Assembly (NCBI GenBank): GCA_020629235.1
Contig: JAHDDS010000010.1
Coordinates: 16,978 to 55,166 of the forward strand
Length of the DNA: 38,189 nt
From: Planktomarina sp.
GTDB lineage: Bacteria; Pseudomonadota; Alphaproteobacteria; Rhodobacterales; Rhodobacteraceae
Direction: 5' to 3'
Within the stretch, counting starts at the first letter, position 1. Every line of letters begins with the position of its first letter. Positions 1-8,843 of the stretch are shown here, in pieces. The notes under the pieces are model-generated. The model searched no databases. It was not told the origin of the DNA and saw nothing but the letters and a program-made list of their open reading frames with translations. A program made the translations under genes and the position numbers.

Positions 1-17
1 CACCCCATTGGAAACGC

Positions 18-47
18 AAAACGCCCGGGCCAAGACCCGGGCGTTTT
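18..47 (-). terminator. Bidirectional rho-independent terminator after the RTX gene
   Basis: A perfect 12-bp stem (18-29 pairing with 36-47) has a GC core CGCCCGGG, a six-base loop CCAAGA and A/T flanks that give a T run on both strands. It begins 21 bases after the stop codon of the leftward RTX gene. The symmetry means it can also stop rightward transcription from a gene outside the window. Confidence 0.9.
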
Positions 48-67
48 TGTTTTGGGTGTGATCTCGA

Positions 68-3000
68 TCAGATGGCCAGCTTGGCCTCGTGCGATTTCAA
101 GATCATGCGGGCCGAATGGAACGCGTCGCGGCCTTCTTCGGTGCGCAGTTCGGGGAACAGTTTGAACAATTCCTCGCGCTGGTCTGCATCCACGCCGTTC
201 AGGGCCATGTCACCGGGCTGGAAGCTTTCGGTCCAAGCGCCGTTCGACAACACCACCTCGTGACGGTCGCACATGAAGTGGACATAGTCGGTGCCCGCGA
301 TGTCCACGGCATAGATGCCGGGCTTGCCCACCAGGTGCTTGGCGGCCACCAGGACCTCTGCCTCTTCGAACAGCAGTTCCACGGTGGCGTTTTCCACCAC
401 CACGCGGTGGTTTGGCGACACCATCAGGTCTTGTGCGGGCAAGTTGTGCCCCAAGGACCCTGCTTCGATCATCACAGGACGCAGCGACGGATCGTTTTGC
501 AACATGTCGCCGGTGATGGCCTTAGAGCCGCACCATGTGACCGGCTGCAAGCCGTTGTCGCGGGTCAACACCAGGTCGCCGATTTCCAGATCTTCGACTT
601 TGCGTTCGCCTCGGTCTGTGGCGATCATGGTGCCAGCGGTGAAACAGACGATTTCTTCGATCTCGTTAAACTTGATCGTGCCTGTCACGTTGCCGTTGTC
701 ATCCAGGATGTTGACCGTCCCGCTGGTGGAGTTCCCATCCGCATCAACCGTTTGGGTGATGGAATAGTTGTCCAGGTGGGTCAGGTCCAAGATGTCATAG
801 TCATCAACATCGCCCGGCGCTTTGGAGCCCGTGCCACCGTCCACGCAGTCGCCGTCGCCCGCGTTCAAGAACGTGTCACGATCGTCGCCACCGTACATGA
901 TGTCGCTGCCTGCGCCGCCGTCCAAGGTGTCATCGCCTTGGTCGCCGGACATGACGTCATCGCCCGAGTCCCCGAAGATCAGGTCAGCGTCCATACCGCC
1001 CGAAATCGTGTCGGCGTCTTGGCCACCATAGACTGTGTCGGCGTCGTCGCCTGTTTCGATCTGATCGTCCCCGGACCCGCCATAGACCAAGTCGCGGTCG
1101 TTGTTGGGATCAGGATCGGTGCTGTCGCACAGTTCGGTCTTGTCGTCGCATTCGCCACCACTGTCGATGGTGTCGTTGCCCATGTTGCCTTCGATGGTGT
1201 CACTGCCCCAACCGCCCGTGATCTTGTCATCATAGGTGGAGGTGTTCAGATCAAAGTCACCGTCGGCTGGGTTGCCGAAGTTGAACTTGTGGGTGCCGTT
1301 TGGCGCAAACAAGCTGAACTCGATCTTGCTGGACGTGTCGAACTTGACCGCCAAAGCACTGGCCGGATCGCCGAATTGGCTGTCCGCGTGGTTGGCATCG
1401 GCAGCTGCTTTCAGACCATCGCCCGTATTGTCATACTCAAATACCACGTTGGTTGTTGAATTGGTGCTGGCAGCCGTAACCCCGGAATAGATCCGCAAGA
1501 CTTCGTTTGCGCCTGTCGGATCGTCCAGATCGCTGAAGACCACAACCGGGTTCAGCACGATGGGCTGGTTGGTGATGGGGTCAAAGAACTCCATCTCGAA
1601 GTTGGCGATACCACCGTTGGTGGCCAACGAAGACAGAACGATTTCACCTTCGGTGTCGGCACCCAATGTCACGCCTGTGCCAGACGCGGCAGACACAAGG
1701 TTGATCCGCGCCGAAACGCTGACCCCGCCCACGACCGCTGCGTTGTTGTACACCGCGCTGCTGGCGGTGGATGCACTGGCGTCATAGTTGGCATAGTCGA
1801 TGACAACTTCGTCGCAGTCGTCCGCCGCAACGCCATTGTCGTTGCCAAAGTCGCCGATCAAAACGTCGTCGCCGAAGCCACCGTCGATGCAGTCGTCGCC
1901 GCTTTCCCCGAAGATGGTGTCGTTGCCACCTTCCCCGTCGATCACGTCGTTGCCCATCCCACCTGTCAAGCTGTCGTTGCCGCCGGGGGCATCGTCTTCA
2001 ATCTTGATGGTGATGGGTTCCACAGCGGGTTCGTTGAAATTGGTGCCGTTGCGGATCACTTCGATTTCGTATTCGCCGTTTTGGTCAGCGTCCAACGGGT
2101 TGTTCGCGTCGGGGATGAACCCGTCTGCATAGGTGATCTTGCCGGTGTTTTCGTCGATGTCGAAGTACTGCGCATCGTCGCCACCCAGGGTGTAGGTGAC
2201 CATGCCGGTCGCTTCCATGTCGACTTCGGTTTCAGACCGGAACAGTGTTTCGCCGCCCACCACCGTCGGCGTCATAACCGTCGACAGTTCTGTGATACCT
2301 TGGCTGGCCAAGGACACGGTTTCACCCGCTTCCAGGTCACCGTCGCCGTCGTCGATCCAGATGGCCAGATCGTCCAATTCGCTGCCGGTCAGAACGTCGT
2401 CGCCGCCCGCACCACCGATGGTGTCGCGCAGATCCAGTTTTTCGTAGCCGTTGGCATACGTGCCGCCTTCATCGCCAAACAGCGCGCGACCGGTGGCCAA
2501 GCCACCGTCGATGGCCACTTGGGCCATGTCGATCAGCAGACCGTCGGTGTTGGCCACCATCCATTCGATGCATTCTTCCGAATTGTTGGCGCTGCCGTCG
2601 ATGTTGAAATCTACGGTGGCGGCATTGGTATCGAAAGCGTGGCCGTAGGCCGTGCTGGACCCGGTTACGTTGATTTGGCCGTCCCAGTTCAAGTCGAATG
2701 CGATGGGGGAATACACGTTGTAGTGCTGATCTTCGATCATCACTTCTTTGGACGCGCCATTCACCGTCTGACCATCGATCGCGACGATCTGCATGTCAAA
2801 GGCTTCGTCGCCTTCGACATAGGTGTAATATTCACTGTTGGGATATCCCCGGATCATCGTTTCCAGGTTTGTTTCGACCGTGAACGCTTCGGACATTGTC
2901 TGCCCAGCAGGCACTGTCACTGTAACGATGTTGCCGGTGACCAAAGTCCCGTTCGCATCCAGAATTTCAAAGTCGTTCACCAGTTGGTTGGGACCGACAT

Positions 3001-6000
3001 AAGCATCGGAATAGGTGCCGGTCGTGGACCCAGCCGCAGGGGTTGGCGTGCCAAACAAGGCCGATTGCCAGGATGGGAAAGACGCAGAGATTGTGCTGGC
3101 GTGCGCACTGTCGCCGAACCACCACTGCGTTTCATTCGTCGTTGGATTGCCAAGATATGGCGACGACTGCCAGTAAATGTTGTTTTCAAACTCGTTGAAA
3201 CCACCCGTGACTTGGTTTGCCGTACCGTCCGTGATTTGGATTTGGATTTCCCGGTCAAAGTTGACCGCGCTGTCCATTTCAATGGTGAAGACCCCGTCTT
3301 CGCCTTCTTTCAGGTCGCAGGTGCCAACGAACTGGCCGGATGTGTCTGTAATGACCACTTTACCCGCGAACCAGACATCTTCAGTCACCATGGTTTTGGT
3401 GGTGCCGATGTCCAAGCAGAAGCATGGCACGTCGTCGATGACAGTCACGCAACCGTCAGACGCGTCCATATCAACACCGCCGTCGCCATTGTCGCCGATG
3501 ATGGTGTCATCGCCGCAACCGCCGTCCAGCGTGTCGTTGCCGCCTTCGCCCATGATGGAATCGTCCCCACCCTGACCGAAGATCACATCGTCGCCAGAAC
3601 CGCCCACCAACGTATCGTCGCCACCAATGCAGGGGTCTTCGATCTTGATGTTAACAGCTTCCAACTCTTGTGTGTTGGTTTTGGTGCAATTCCGGACAAC
3701 GTTGAATTCGTAAACGTTGTCGCCGTCTGCATCGACGGGCGTGTCGTACTGCGGGTCAAAGCCGTCTTTGTAGGTCAGCTTACCCGTGTCTTTGTCGATT
3801 TCGAAGTACTGCGCATCGGGGCCAGACAGCGAATATTCAACATCGCCGGTGACTTCCGCGTCGAACTTGGTTTCCGACCGCAACAGGGTTTCGCCGTTGA
3901 TTACCGTAGGTGTCGCCACGGTGACCAATTCGTCGATGCCTTCGCTGGCCAAGGATACGGTTTCACCCGCTTCCAGCACGGCGTCGCCGTCGTCGACCCA
4001 AATGGCCAGGTTGCTCAGCTCTGTGTCGGTCAACAGGTCGTCGCCGTTCAAATCGCGCAGGTCCAATTTGGCGTAACCGTTGGCATAGGTGCCACCTTCG
4101 TCACCGAACAGCGCACCACCGTCGACGGCGTTGCCAAGCCCCACTTGGGACATGTCGATCAACAGACCGTCGCCGTTGCCAGCCAGCCATTCGATATCTT
4201 CGTTCACACCGTCATTGTCGATGTCAAAGCTGACTGTCGCACCGCCGTTATAAGCGTGGCCGTAGGCCGTGCTGGTGCCCGTTACATCGATCTGGCCGTT
4301 CCCGGACAGATCAAACGCAATCGGCGAATATGTGTTGGCTGGATCGTCCAGAATGTCCACGTCCTTGACGGGGGCCGCCACGGATTGGCCACCAATCTCG
4401 GTGACTTGCAGCGTGAATGTTTCGTCCCCTTCGATGGGCGCGCCACCAAAGGTTTGGTTCATCCCGTTGATGGATGTTTCGCGCAGACCTTCGACAGAAA
4501 ACGCATTCGACGTGTCGCTGCCCGCTGGCACCATGACCTGGAACGTTTGCCCGGTGACTTCGGTGCCGTTTTCATCAAACACGCGGAAGTCGTTGGTCAA
4601 CTGGTTGACACCGACATAGCTGTCTGTGGTCACGTTGCCCTGGGCGTCTGGCCCGCTGGACATCAGGTTGTTGTTGATCCCATTGTACCAAGATTGACCT
4701 TGCGCCCAGCTAAAGTGCGACGCGTTTTGCCACCAATACTGGGTCACACCGTCGTATTGGGTGTAAACAGGGTTTGGAATGAATTCTTCCGGATCACCAG
4801 CTTGGTTGGCGGTACCGTCCGTGATGTTTACGGTGATCCAGGTGTCCTGGGTCACAACTTGGTCCAGCTTAACGGTGAATTCGTTATTTTCGCCTTCCAA
4901 AACCGTGCAATCGCCCAGGATTTCGCCGCTTTGGCTGGTGACCACAACGCTGCTGGCAAACCAAACGTCTTCTGTGACCATCGACTTTTCAGTGTCAAAG
5001 TCGATGCACAGTTCGCCGTCTTCGCCGACGCAGTATGTGGTTTCAGAGTCGGCTGCGAGGCTTTTGTTCTGGGCCTGGATCATGTCCGCACTCAGCGACG
5101 GACCTGTGTTCGTCATCAACACAGCATTGCCGTTGTCACCGTAAAGCGTGTCAGCGCCTTGCTCACCGTCGACAAAATCGTCGCCGGCGTTGCCTTGCGC
5201 CCAGTCGTTGCCCGTACCCGAAAAGACTTCATCGTCTTCGTTGCCAGCGGTGATCGTGTCATTGCCGCCATAGGCTTCGATCACGTCCATATCGTTGGTG
5301 TCGCCAGGCAGAACCGCGTCCCCTGCATCCACGCTGTCGCCGTGGGGGTCCTGGTCATAGCTTTGGTCGATCACATCGCCTTGGGCTGTGCCGTTCACGA
5401 TCCCATCGATTGATGGTCTTACGCCAAGACCTTGAATTTGTTGAATGTTTTGGAATGTCAGCGACTGACCGTCGGAATACTGAACCACACCCGAGGTTTG
5501 ATCATCGTTGTATTTTACCCCGGTAACCTGGTCACCATCGTTGATGATCAAGACATTGACATCACCTTTCGAAGCGCCGCCGTCGACATAGTCGCCTGCG
5601 CCAGCCATGATCGTGTCAGACCCGGCACCCGCATTGACTTTGTCTGCTTCGCTGTCGGCCAAACCGAACCCATCGTCCACGATAACGAAGTCGTCGCCAG
5701 ACCCTGACAAGATCGCATCGGTGCCTGCGCCACCGTCGATTTTATCGGCCCCAGTGCCGCCAAAGATTTGGTCATTGCCTTCGCCACCATCGATAGCGTC
5801 AGACCCAGTTCCACCGAACAGCGTGTCGGCACCGGCATACCCATAAAGCTGGTCATCACCCTGGCCTGCAATCACACTGTCGTTCGCGCGAGAGACGCCT
5901 TCTTCTTCCGCGTCTGCAAAATTGGCGTCAATTATGTCGTTGTCGGACGTTCCGTTTACCGCGCCTTTGATGGCGATGTTTTCTTCCACAGGACGCACGG

Positions 6001-6454
6001 TGTATGTGGTCTCGGTTGGTTGGACCGCAGCTGTAAGAACGCCTGTGCCAGTGTTATCGCCAGTTTGTTCAATGGTTTGAACTTCAGACCCGGCACTGAA
6101 CACTTGGCTGTCGGACAAAGTGATTTGTTCAGTGGCCCCGGTTTCTTCATTTTGAACCGTAATGACAGTGCCTGTGGTGGACGACCATGTTGCGTGGGTG
6201 GTGAATTGGTCGTTGGCTGTCAGAAAGCCGTCGTCTGTTTTAAAGATCGGTTCCTTGTCGACACCTTCTTCAACGATGTAAACAGCGCCGGTCGACGACA
6301 CCAGAATGGAATATGATTGTTCAGACGAAGCACCAGGTGCAACGCTTGCAATGGCAAGGGTCCCTTCCCGCGGCTGCGGTGCCAAAGCGACAACTTCGAA
6401 TGTGCCTTGCTCTCTGGTGGGCGTCTCTGTGCCCAAGGTGTTAACGTCCGACAT
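68..6454 (-). CDS. Giant RTX calcium-binding repeat protein with C-terminal Hint domain
   Basis: The protein has 2128 residues. I start it at the ATG at 6454, which has GAGGAAG about 12 bases upstream, rather than at the TTG at 6475. Clusters of RTX nonapeptides (GGxGxDxxx) are encoded at about 5890-5580, 5290-5125, 3640-3480, 1985-1830 and 1235-840; such repeats bind calcium and fold outside the cell after type I secretion. Two copies of a unit of about 530 residues lie in tandem (about 5010-3430 and 3425-1800). Each copy opens with a VTEDVWFA segment, continues through SPIAFDL, GTYANGY and a cadherin-like stretch, and ends in RTX repeats. The last 192 residues (68-646) are a Hint domain starting at CFTAGT with a later SPNHR motif, as in Hint_2 proteins. 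About 19 cysteines are present, unusual for an RTX protein. No type I secretion genes lie in the window. The role is probably adhesin or surface layer; the target is unknown. Confidence 0.9.
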   Translation of the reverse strand: MSDVNTLGTETPTREQGTFEVVALAPQPREGTLAIASVAPGASSEQSYSILVSSTGAVYIVEEGVDKEPIFKTDDGFLTANDQFTTHATWSSTTGTVITVQNEETGATEQITLSDSQVFSAGSEVQTIEQTGDNTGTGVLTAAVQPTETTYTVRPVEENIAIKGAVNGTSDNDIIDANFADAEEEGVSRANDSVIAGQGDDQLYGYAGADTLFGGTGSDAIDGGEGNDQIFGGTGADKIDGGAGTDAILSGSGDDFVIVDDGFGLADSEADKVNAGAGSDTIMAGAGDYVDGGASKGDVNVLIINDGDQVTGVKYNDDQTSGVVQYSDGQSLTFQNIQQIQGLGVRPSIDGIVNGTAQGDVIDQSYDQDPHGDSVDAGDAVLPGDTNDMDVIEAYGGNDTITAGNEDDEVFSGTGNDWAQGNAGDDFVDGEQGADTLYGDNGNAVLMTNTGPSLSADMIQAQNKSLAADSETTYCVGEDGELCIDFDTEKSMVTEDVWFASSVVVTSQSGEILGDCTVLEGENNEFTVKLDQVVTQDTWITVNITDGTANQAGDPEEFIPNPVYTQYDGVTQYWWQNASHFSWAQGQSWYNGINNNLMSSGPDAQGNVTTDSYVGVNQLTNDFRVFDENGTEVTGQTFQVMVPAGSDTSNAFSVEGLRETSINGMNQTFGGAPIEGDETFTLQVTEIGGQSVAAPVKDVDILDDPANTYSPIAFDLSGNGQIDVTGTSTAYGHAYNGGATVSFDIDNDGVNEDIEWLAGNGDGLLIDMSQVGLGNAVDGGALFGDEGGTYANGYAKLDLRDLNGDDLLTDTELSNLAIWVDDGDAVLEAGETVSLASEGIDELVTVATPTVINGETLLRSETKFDAEVTGDVEYSLSGPDAQYFEIDKDTGKLTYKDGFDPQYDTPVDADGDNVYEFNVVRNCTKTNTQELEAVNIKIEDPCIGGDDTLVGGSGDDVIFGQGGDDSIMGEGGNDTLDGGCGDDTIIGDNGDGGVDMDASDGCVTVIDDVPCFCLDIGTTKTMVTEDVWFAGKVVITDTSGQFVGTCDLKEGEDGVFTIEMDSAVNFDREIQIQITDGTANQVTGGFNEFENNIYWQSSPYLGNPTTNETQWWFGDSAHASTISASFPSWQSALFGTPTPAAGSTTGTYSDAYVGPNQLVNDFEILDANGTLVTGNIVTVTVPAGQTMSEAFTVETNLETMIRGYPNSEYYTYVEGDEAFDMQIVAIDGQTVNGASKEVMIEDQHYNVYSPIAFDLNWDGQINVTGSSTAYGHAFDTNAATVDFNIDGSANNSEECIEWMVANTDGLLIDMAQVAIDGGLATGRALFGDEGGTYANGYEKLDLRDTIGGAGGDDVLTGSELDDLAIWIDDGDGDLEAGETVSLASQGITELSTVMTPTVVGGETLFRSETEVDMEATGMVTYTLGGDDAQYFDIDENTGKITYADGFIPDANNPLDADQNGEYEIEVIRNGTNFNEPAVEPITIKIEDDAPGGNDSLTGGMGNDVIDGEGGNDTIFGESGDDCIDGGFGDDVLIGDFGNDNGVAADDCDEVVIDYANYDASASTASSAVYNNAAVVGGVSVSARINLVSAASGTGVTLGADTEGEIVLSSLATNGGIANFEMEFFDPITNQPIVLNPVVVFSDLDDPTGANEVLRIYSGVTAASTNSTTNVVFEYDNTGDGLKAAADANHADSQFGDPASALAVKFDTSSKIEFSLFAPNGTHKFNFGNPADGDFDLNTSTYDDKITGGWGSDTIEGNMGNDTIDSGGECDDKTELCDSTDPDPNNDRDLVYGGSGDDQIETGDDADTVYGGQDADTISGGMDADLIFGDSGDDVMSGDQGDDTLDGGAGSDIMYGGDDRDTFLNAGDGDCVDGGTGSKAPGDVDDYDILDLTHLDNYSITQTVDADGNSTSGTVNILDDNGNVTGTIKFNEIEEIVCFTAGTMIATDRGERKVEDLEIGDLVLTRDNGLQPVTWCGSKAITGDMLQNDPSLRPVMIEAGSLGHNLPAQDLMVSPNHRVVVENATVELLFEEAEVLVAAKHLVGKPGIYAVDIAGTDYVHFMCDRHEVVLSNGAWTESFQPGDMALNGVDADQREELFKLFPELRTEEGRDAFHSARMILKSHEAKLAI

Positions 6455-7209
6455 AGTACTGTTCCACTTCCTCAATAAACGCGTTTACCAGGCAGTGGAT
6501 CGGCACCGTGCCGATGGCAGCTCTGGCAAGGGTTCCCCCCCCTCAACGCGCACAATCACGCAACGTGTCGCTTCGCCCCACCGAAGACGAACGCACGCAC
6601 CTGTGATGCGCTTGTTCTCGACATCTTCGTCTTACGGACCATTGCGTTTTTTGGAAAATCGGATGCGCCGCACAGCCACCTGCCAGCCGCGTTGGCGATG
6701 GCAATACAGACCAGGACTGCGCACCCCAAATTCAATGAAATTTCAGGAAAATGTTTAGTTTCTGAGGCTTAAAGGCAATTTGAATTTCGCGAAAGTTATA
6801 TTCCCTCAGGGAAAATCCACCGTGAGTTGCAGCAAATTCCCGCTCAACCCGCGTCGTCAAATGGAATGGCAAGATGACAGTGGGCGAACAGGTCGCGAAT
6901 CAAATTGAATTTTCGGGGATTTTCGGGGGCGAAAAGGCAGCAATCAGCCATGAATCCGAAGCTGGCAAAGGTTGCTGGTGGCCGCCCAAACGCCCAACGC
7001 TCGGTCCAGCCAAGATTTTGAGCTGTCATTGAAGATCGCAACATATCGGTGCCCTGCTTGGTGGGCGTCTATATAGGCCAGCCCCCCGACAGCCACGGAC
7101 GGGCCAAGGAATTTGGCAGCACGCGAAAGATATGGGCAACCGATCAATGCGCGCACGGCACATAGGGGCAGACAATCTTTGCGCTTTGACCTGGTGGGCC
7201 CCAGGCAGA
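6455..7209. other. Gene-poor interval upstream of the RTX gene
   Basis: These 755 bases separate the RTX start from the end of the diguanylate cyclase gene. No convincing gene was seen. It is more AT-rich than its surroundings at about 6720-6830 and carries two perfect palindromes, TTTCGCGAAA (6785-6794) and TTCCCTCAGGGAA (6801-6813), plus a tandem ATTTTCGGGG repeat (6909-6928). The RTX promoter should lie here. A leftward open frame ending at 6944 has some protein-like character over about 6944-7170 but no credible start. Confidence 0.5.
6785..6813. promoter_or_regulatory. Pair of adjacent palindromes, possible operator for the RTX gene
   Basis: TTTCGCGAAA and TTCCCTCAGGGAA are both perfect inverted repeats, six bases apart, in an AT-rich stretch about 330-360 bases upstream of the RTX start codon. 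Their symmetry suits dimeric regulators. I know of no specific regulator for either sequence, and the distance from the start codon would imply a long leader. Confidence 0.3.
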
Positions 7210-8196
7210 TTAACTGGCCGTCAGCTGGGGACTGTAGAACATGTGCTGCCCACGCCCGTTGTTTTTTGACGCATAAAGCGCCAAGTCTGCGTCGCACAGC
7301 AATTGGTCTGGATTGGGCTTGGCATAGCCGGTGGAAAGCGTCGTGCCCGCGCTGCCGGATATTTCGCAGATTTGCCCGGCGTATCGCACAGGCACTTCTA
7401 GTTTTTCGATGATCCGCCGGGCAATGGCATCCAAAATTTCCCGATCCGTCAGACCCACAAACAGGATGACGAATTCGTCGCCCCCCACCCGCGCCACGCA
7501 GTCTTCTTTGCGGGTTTCAGATTCCAAGATCCGCGCCACTTCCACCAAAATGTGATCCCCCGCTGCGTGGCCATAGGTGTCGTTGACTGCTTTGAAATAG
7601 TCCAAATCCAGATGCATGCAGGCAAAGTCTTTGTCCCGGTTGATCAGCGTCTGCAACCGTTCCCCCATGGCGCGGCGGTTGGCCAGTCCGGTCAGCGCAT
7701 CGGAATTGGCCTGCGCCAGGGCTTTTTTGCGCGCTTCCACCAAGGTTTGGGTCAAGGCGCGGCTTTCCGCGATGGCCATCTTCTTGGCTTCCGTAAGATA
7801 CAGCATTTCAATCGCCAGATCGGTCCCCGCAAAATCGCTGTTGGTCAAACCAAACCGCTGCACCGCGTCCACCAGCCCGATGCCAAAGGACAGATTGATA
7901 AAGGTGAAGAAATTGCCCTGGGCGCAGACCCCTTTGAAACTGATGGATGGGTCGTCTTGAAAGTGCATGTGAATTTTGCGGCCATTCAGCGCCAAAAGAT
8001 CCGCAATTGTTTCGGTGCCGCGCGGTCGCGAAATGTGAAACGCATCCCACACCGACTGACCCTTCAAGACCGACGGCGCAATTTTGGCCAAGGTGGGGCC
8101 CACATGAACGATGGTCCCACGATCATCAAACTGGAAGTGCATGGGGCAAATGATGTCAAAGCACGAATGCATCGGGGTAAGATCACCAGTCGTCAT
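7210..8196 (-). CDS. Diguanylate cyclase with HNOBA sensor domain
   Basis: This 328-residue protein should make cyclic di-GMP from two GTP. Residues about 10-135 match the haem-NO-binding-associated (HNOBA) domain, including the FDIICPMHF and GPTLAKI segments. A helical, probably coiled-coil linker follows (about 130-165). The GGDEF domain (about 165-325) has an intact GGDEF signature at residues 238-242 and the DLDYFK and NDTYGH metal/substrate segments. An inhibitory I-site RKED lies at 229-232, five residues before the signature, so product feedback is expected. The start ATG overlaps the stop of the upstream H-NOX-like gene as ATGA, so the two are translationally coupled. In known systems H-NOX proteins control partner HNOBA or GGDEF proteins; the pairing here suggests the same, although this H-NOX lacks its haem ligand. 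Confidence 0.92.
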   Translation of the reverse strand: MTTGDLTPMHSCFDIICPMHFQFDDRGTIVHVGPTLAKIAPSVLKGQSVWDAFHISRPRGTETIADLLALNGRKIHMHFQDDPSISFKGVCAQGNFFTFINLSFGIGLVDAVQRFGLTNSDFAGTDLAIEMLYLTEAKKMAIAESRALTQTLVEARKKALAQANSDALTGLANRRAMGERLQTLINRDKDFACMHLDLDYFKAVNDTYGHAAGDHILVEVARILESETRKEDCVARVGGDEFVILFVGLTDREILDAIARRIIEKLEVPVRYAGQICEISGSAGTTLSTGYAKPNPDQLLCDADLALYASKNNGRGQHMFYSPQLTAS

Positions 8197-8774
8197 GCCG
8201 CGCCCACCAGGGAAAAGTCACGTCCTGCGTCAAACCCCACATCGAAAATCTTGATAGAGATCATGTCGCCCGTGTCGCGGCGTTCTTCGTGCTTAATCTC
8301 ACTCAACACGCCGTAATCATCGGCCATGGCCCGGAACATGCCGATCAACACAAAGGTGAACGCCCCCAGCTTGGTTTCGACCCAAACCTTATAGGTGGAC
8401 TCTGAACTTTGGATCACCGTCAGCGGGGGCAAGATGAAATCGTCGATGGCCAGGCGAACCCGCCCGGGCAGGTCTTCCAACGAGTCGATGTATTCCAGAA
8501 AGTCAGACCCCCCGAAACGCATCAGCCGCCGGATGCCCGACGTCACGTCCGATGTCATCAAAAACGTGCCGTAGTCTTCCATCACATCGCGTTTGGATCG
8601 ACCGGATCGATCTGCCAAATTGAACAGGATTTGCGTGGCCACCAAATCGTTCAACTGGGTGGCGGATGCCGGATCAATGTCGATGCCCAATTCCCTGCGC
8701 AGGCCATCCCACGCGTCAGACCCAAAATAGTCCGTGGCAAAAACGCCGATCCCTTTGTGAACCATTCCGTGCAT
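8193..8774 (-). CDS. H-NOX-like (HNOB) protein without the haem ligand
   Basis: The 193-residue length and fold pattern fit the HNOB/H-NOX family: a start MHGMVHKG, an N-terminal helical subdomain, and a C-terminal segment ending in GAFTFVLIGMFRAMADDYG. In haem-binding members a histidine near residue 102 binds iron and a YxSxR motif holds the haem propionates. Here the equivalent region reads SLEDLPGRVRL (residues 98-108) with no histidine. The stretch aligned with YxSxR reads VWVET (130-134). The only histidines are H2, H6 and H162. Classical haem binding is therefore doubtful. GGGGAGGGAG precedes the ATG. The stop overlaps the start of the HNOBA-GGDEF gene by four bases, so this is very probably its regulatory partner. 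I believe similar ligand-less relatives occur in other Rhodobacteraceae, but this is from memory. Confidence 0.85.
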   Translation of the reverse strand: MHGMVHKGIGVFATDYFGSDAWDGLRRELGIDIDPASATQLNDLVATQILFNLADRSGRSKRDVMEDYGTFLMTSDVTSGIRRLMRFGGSDFLEYIDSLEDLPGRVRLAIDDFILPPLTVIQSSESTYKVWVETKLGAFTFVLIGMFRAMADDYGVLSEIKHEERRDTGDMISIKIFDVGFDAGRDFSLVGAA

Positions 8775-8843
8775 TGGGCTCCCTCCCCAGAGTGAAATTT
8801 TCTTACCTTTGGGAAGTTAACAAAGCGGCAATACATAAAATCG

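Noticed and set aside
2081-5413. Rightward open frame of 1110 codons opposite the RTX gene
   Set aside because: It is the antisense of repetitive RTX codons, with valine/histidine/glycine-rich low-complexity translation and no family features. The same holds for the rightward frame at 89-1459.
6944-7297. Leftward open frame with a protein-like stretch near its end
   Set aside because: Its first part overlaps the end of the diguanylate cyclase in another frame, there is no ribosome site, and no family is recognised. It could be a relic, but I cannot support it.
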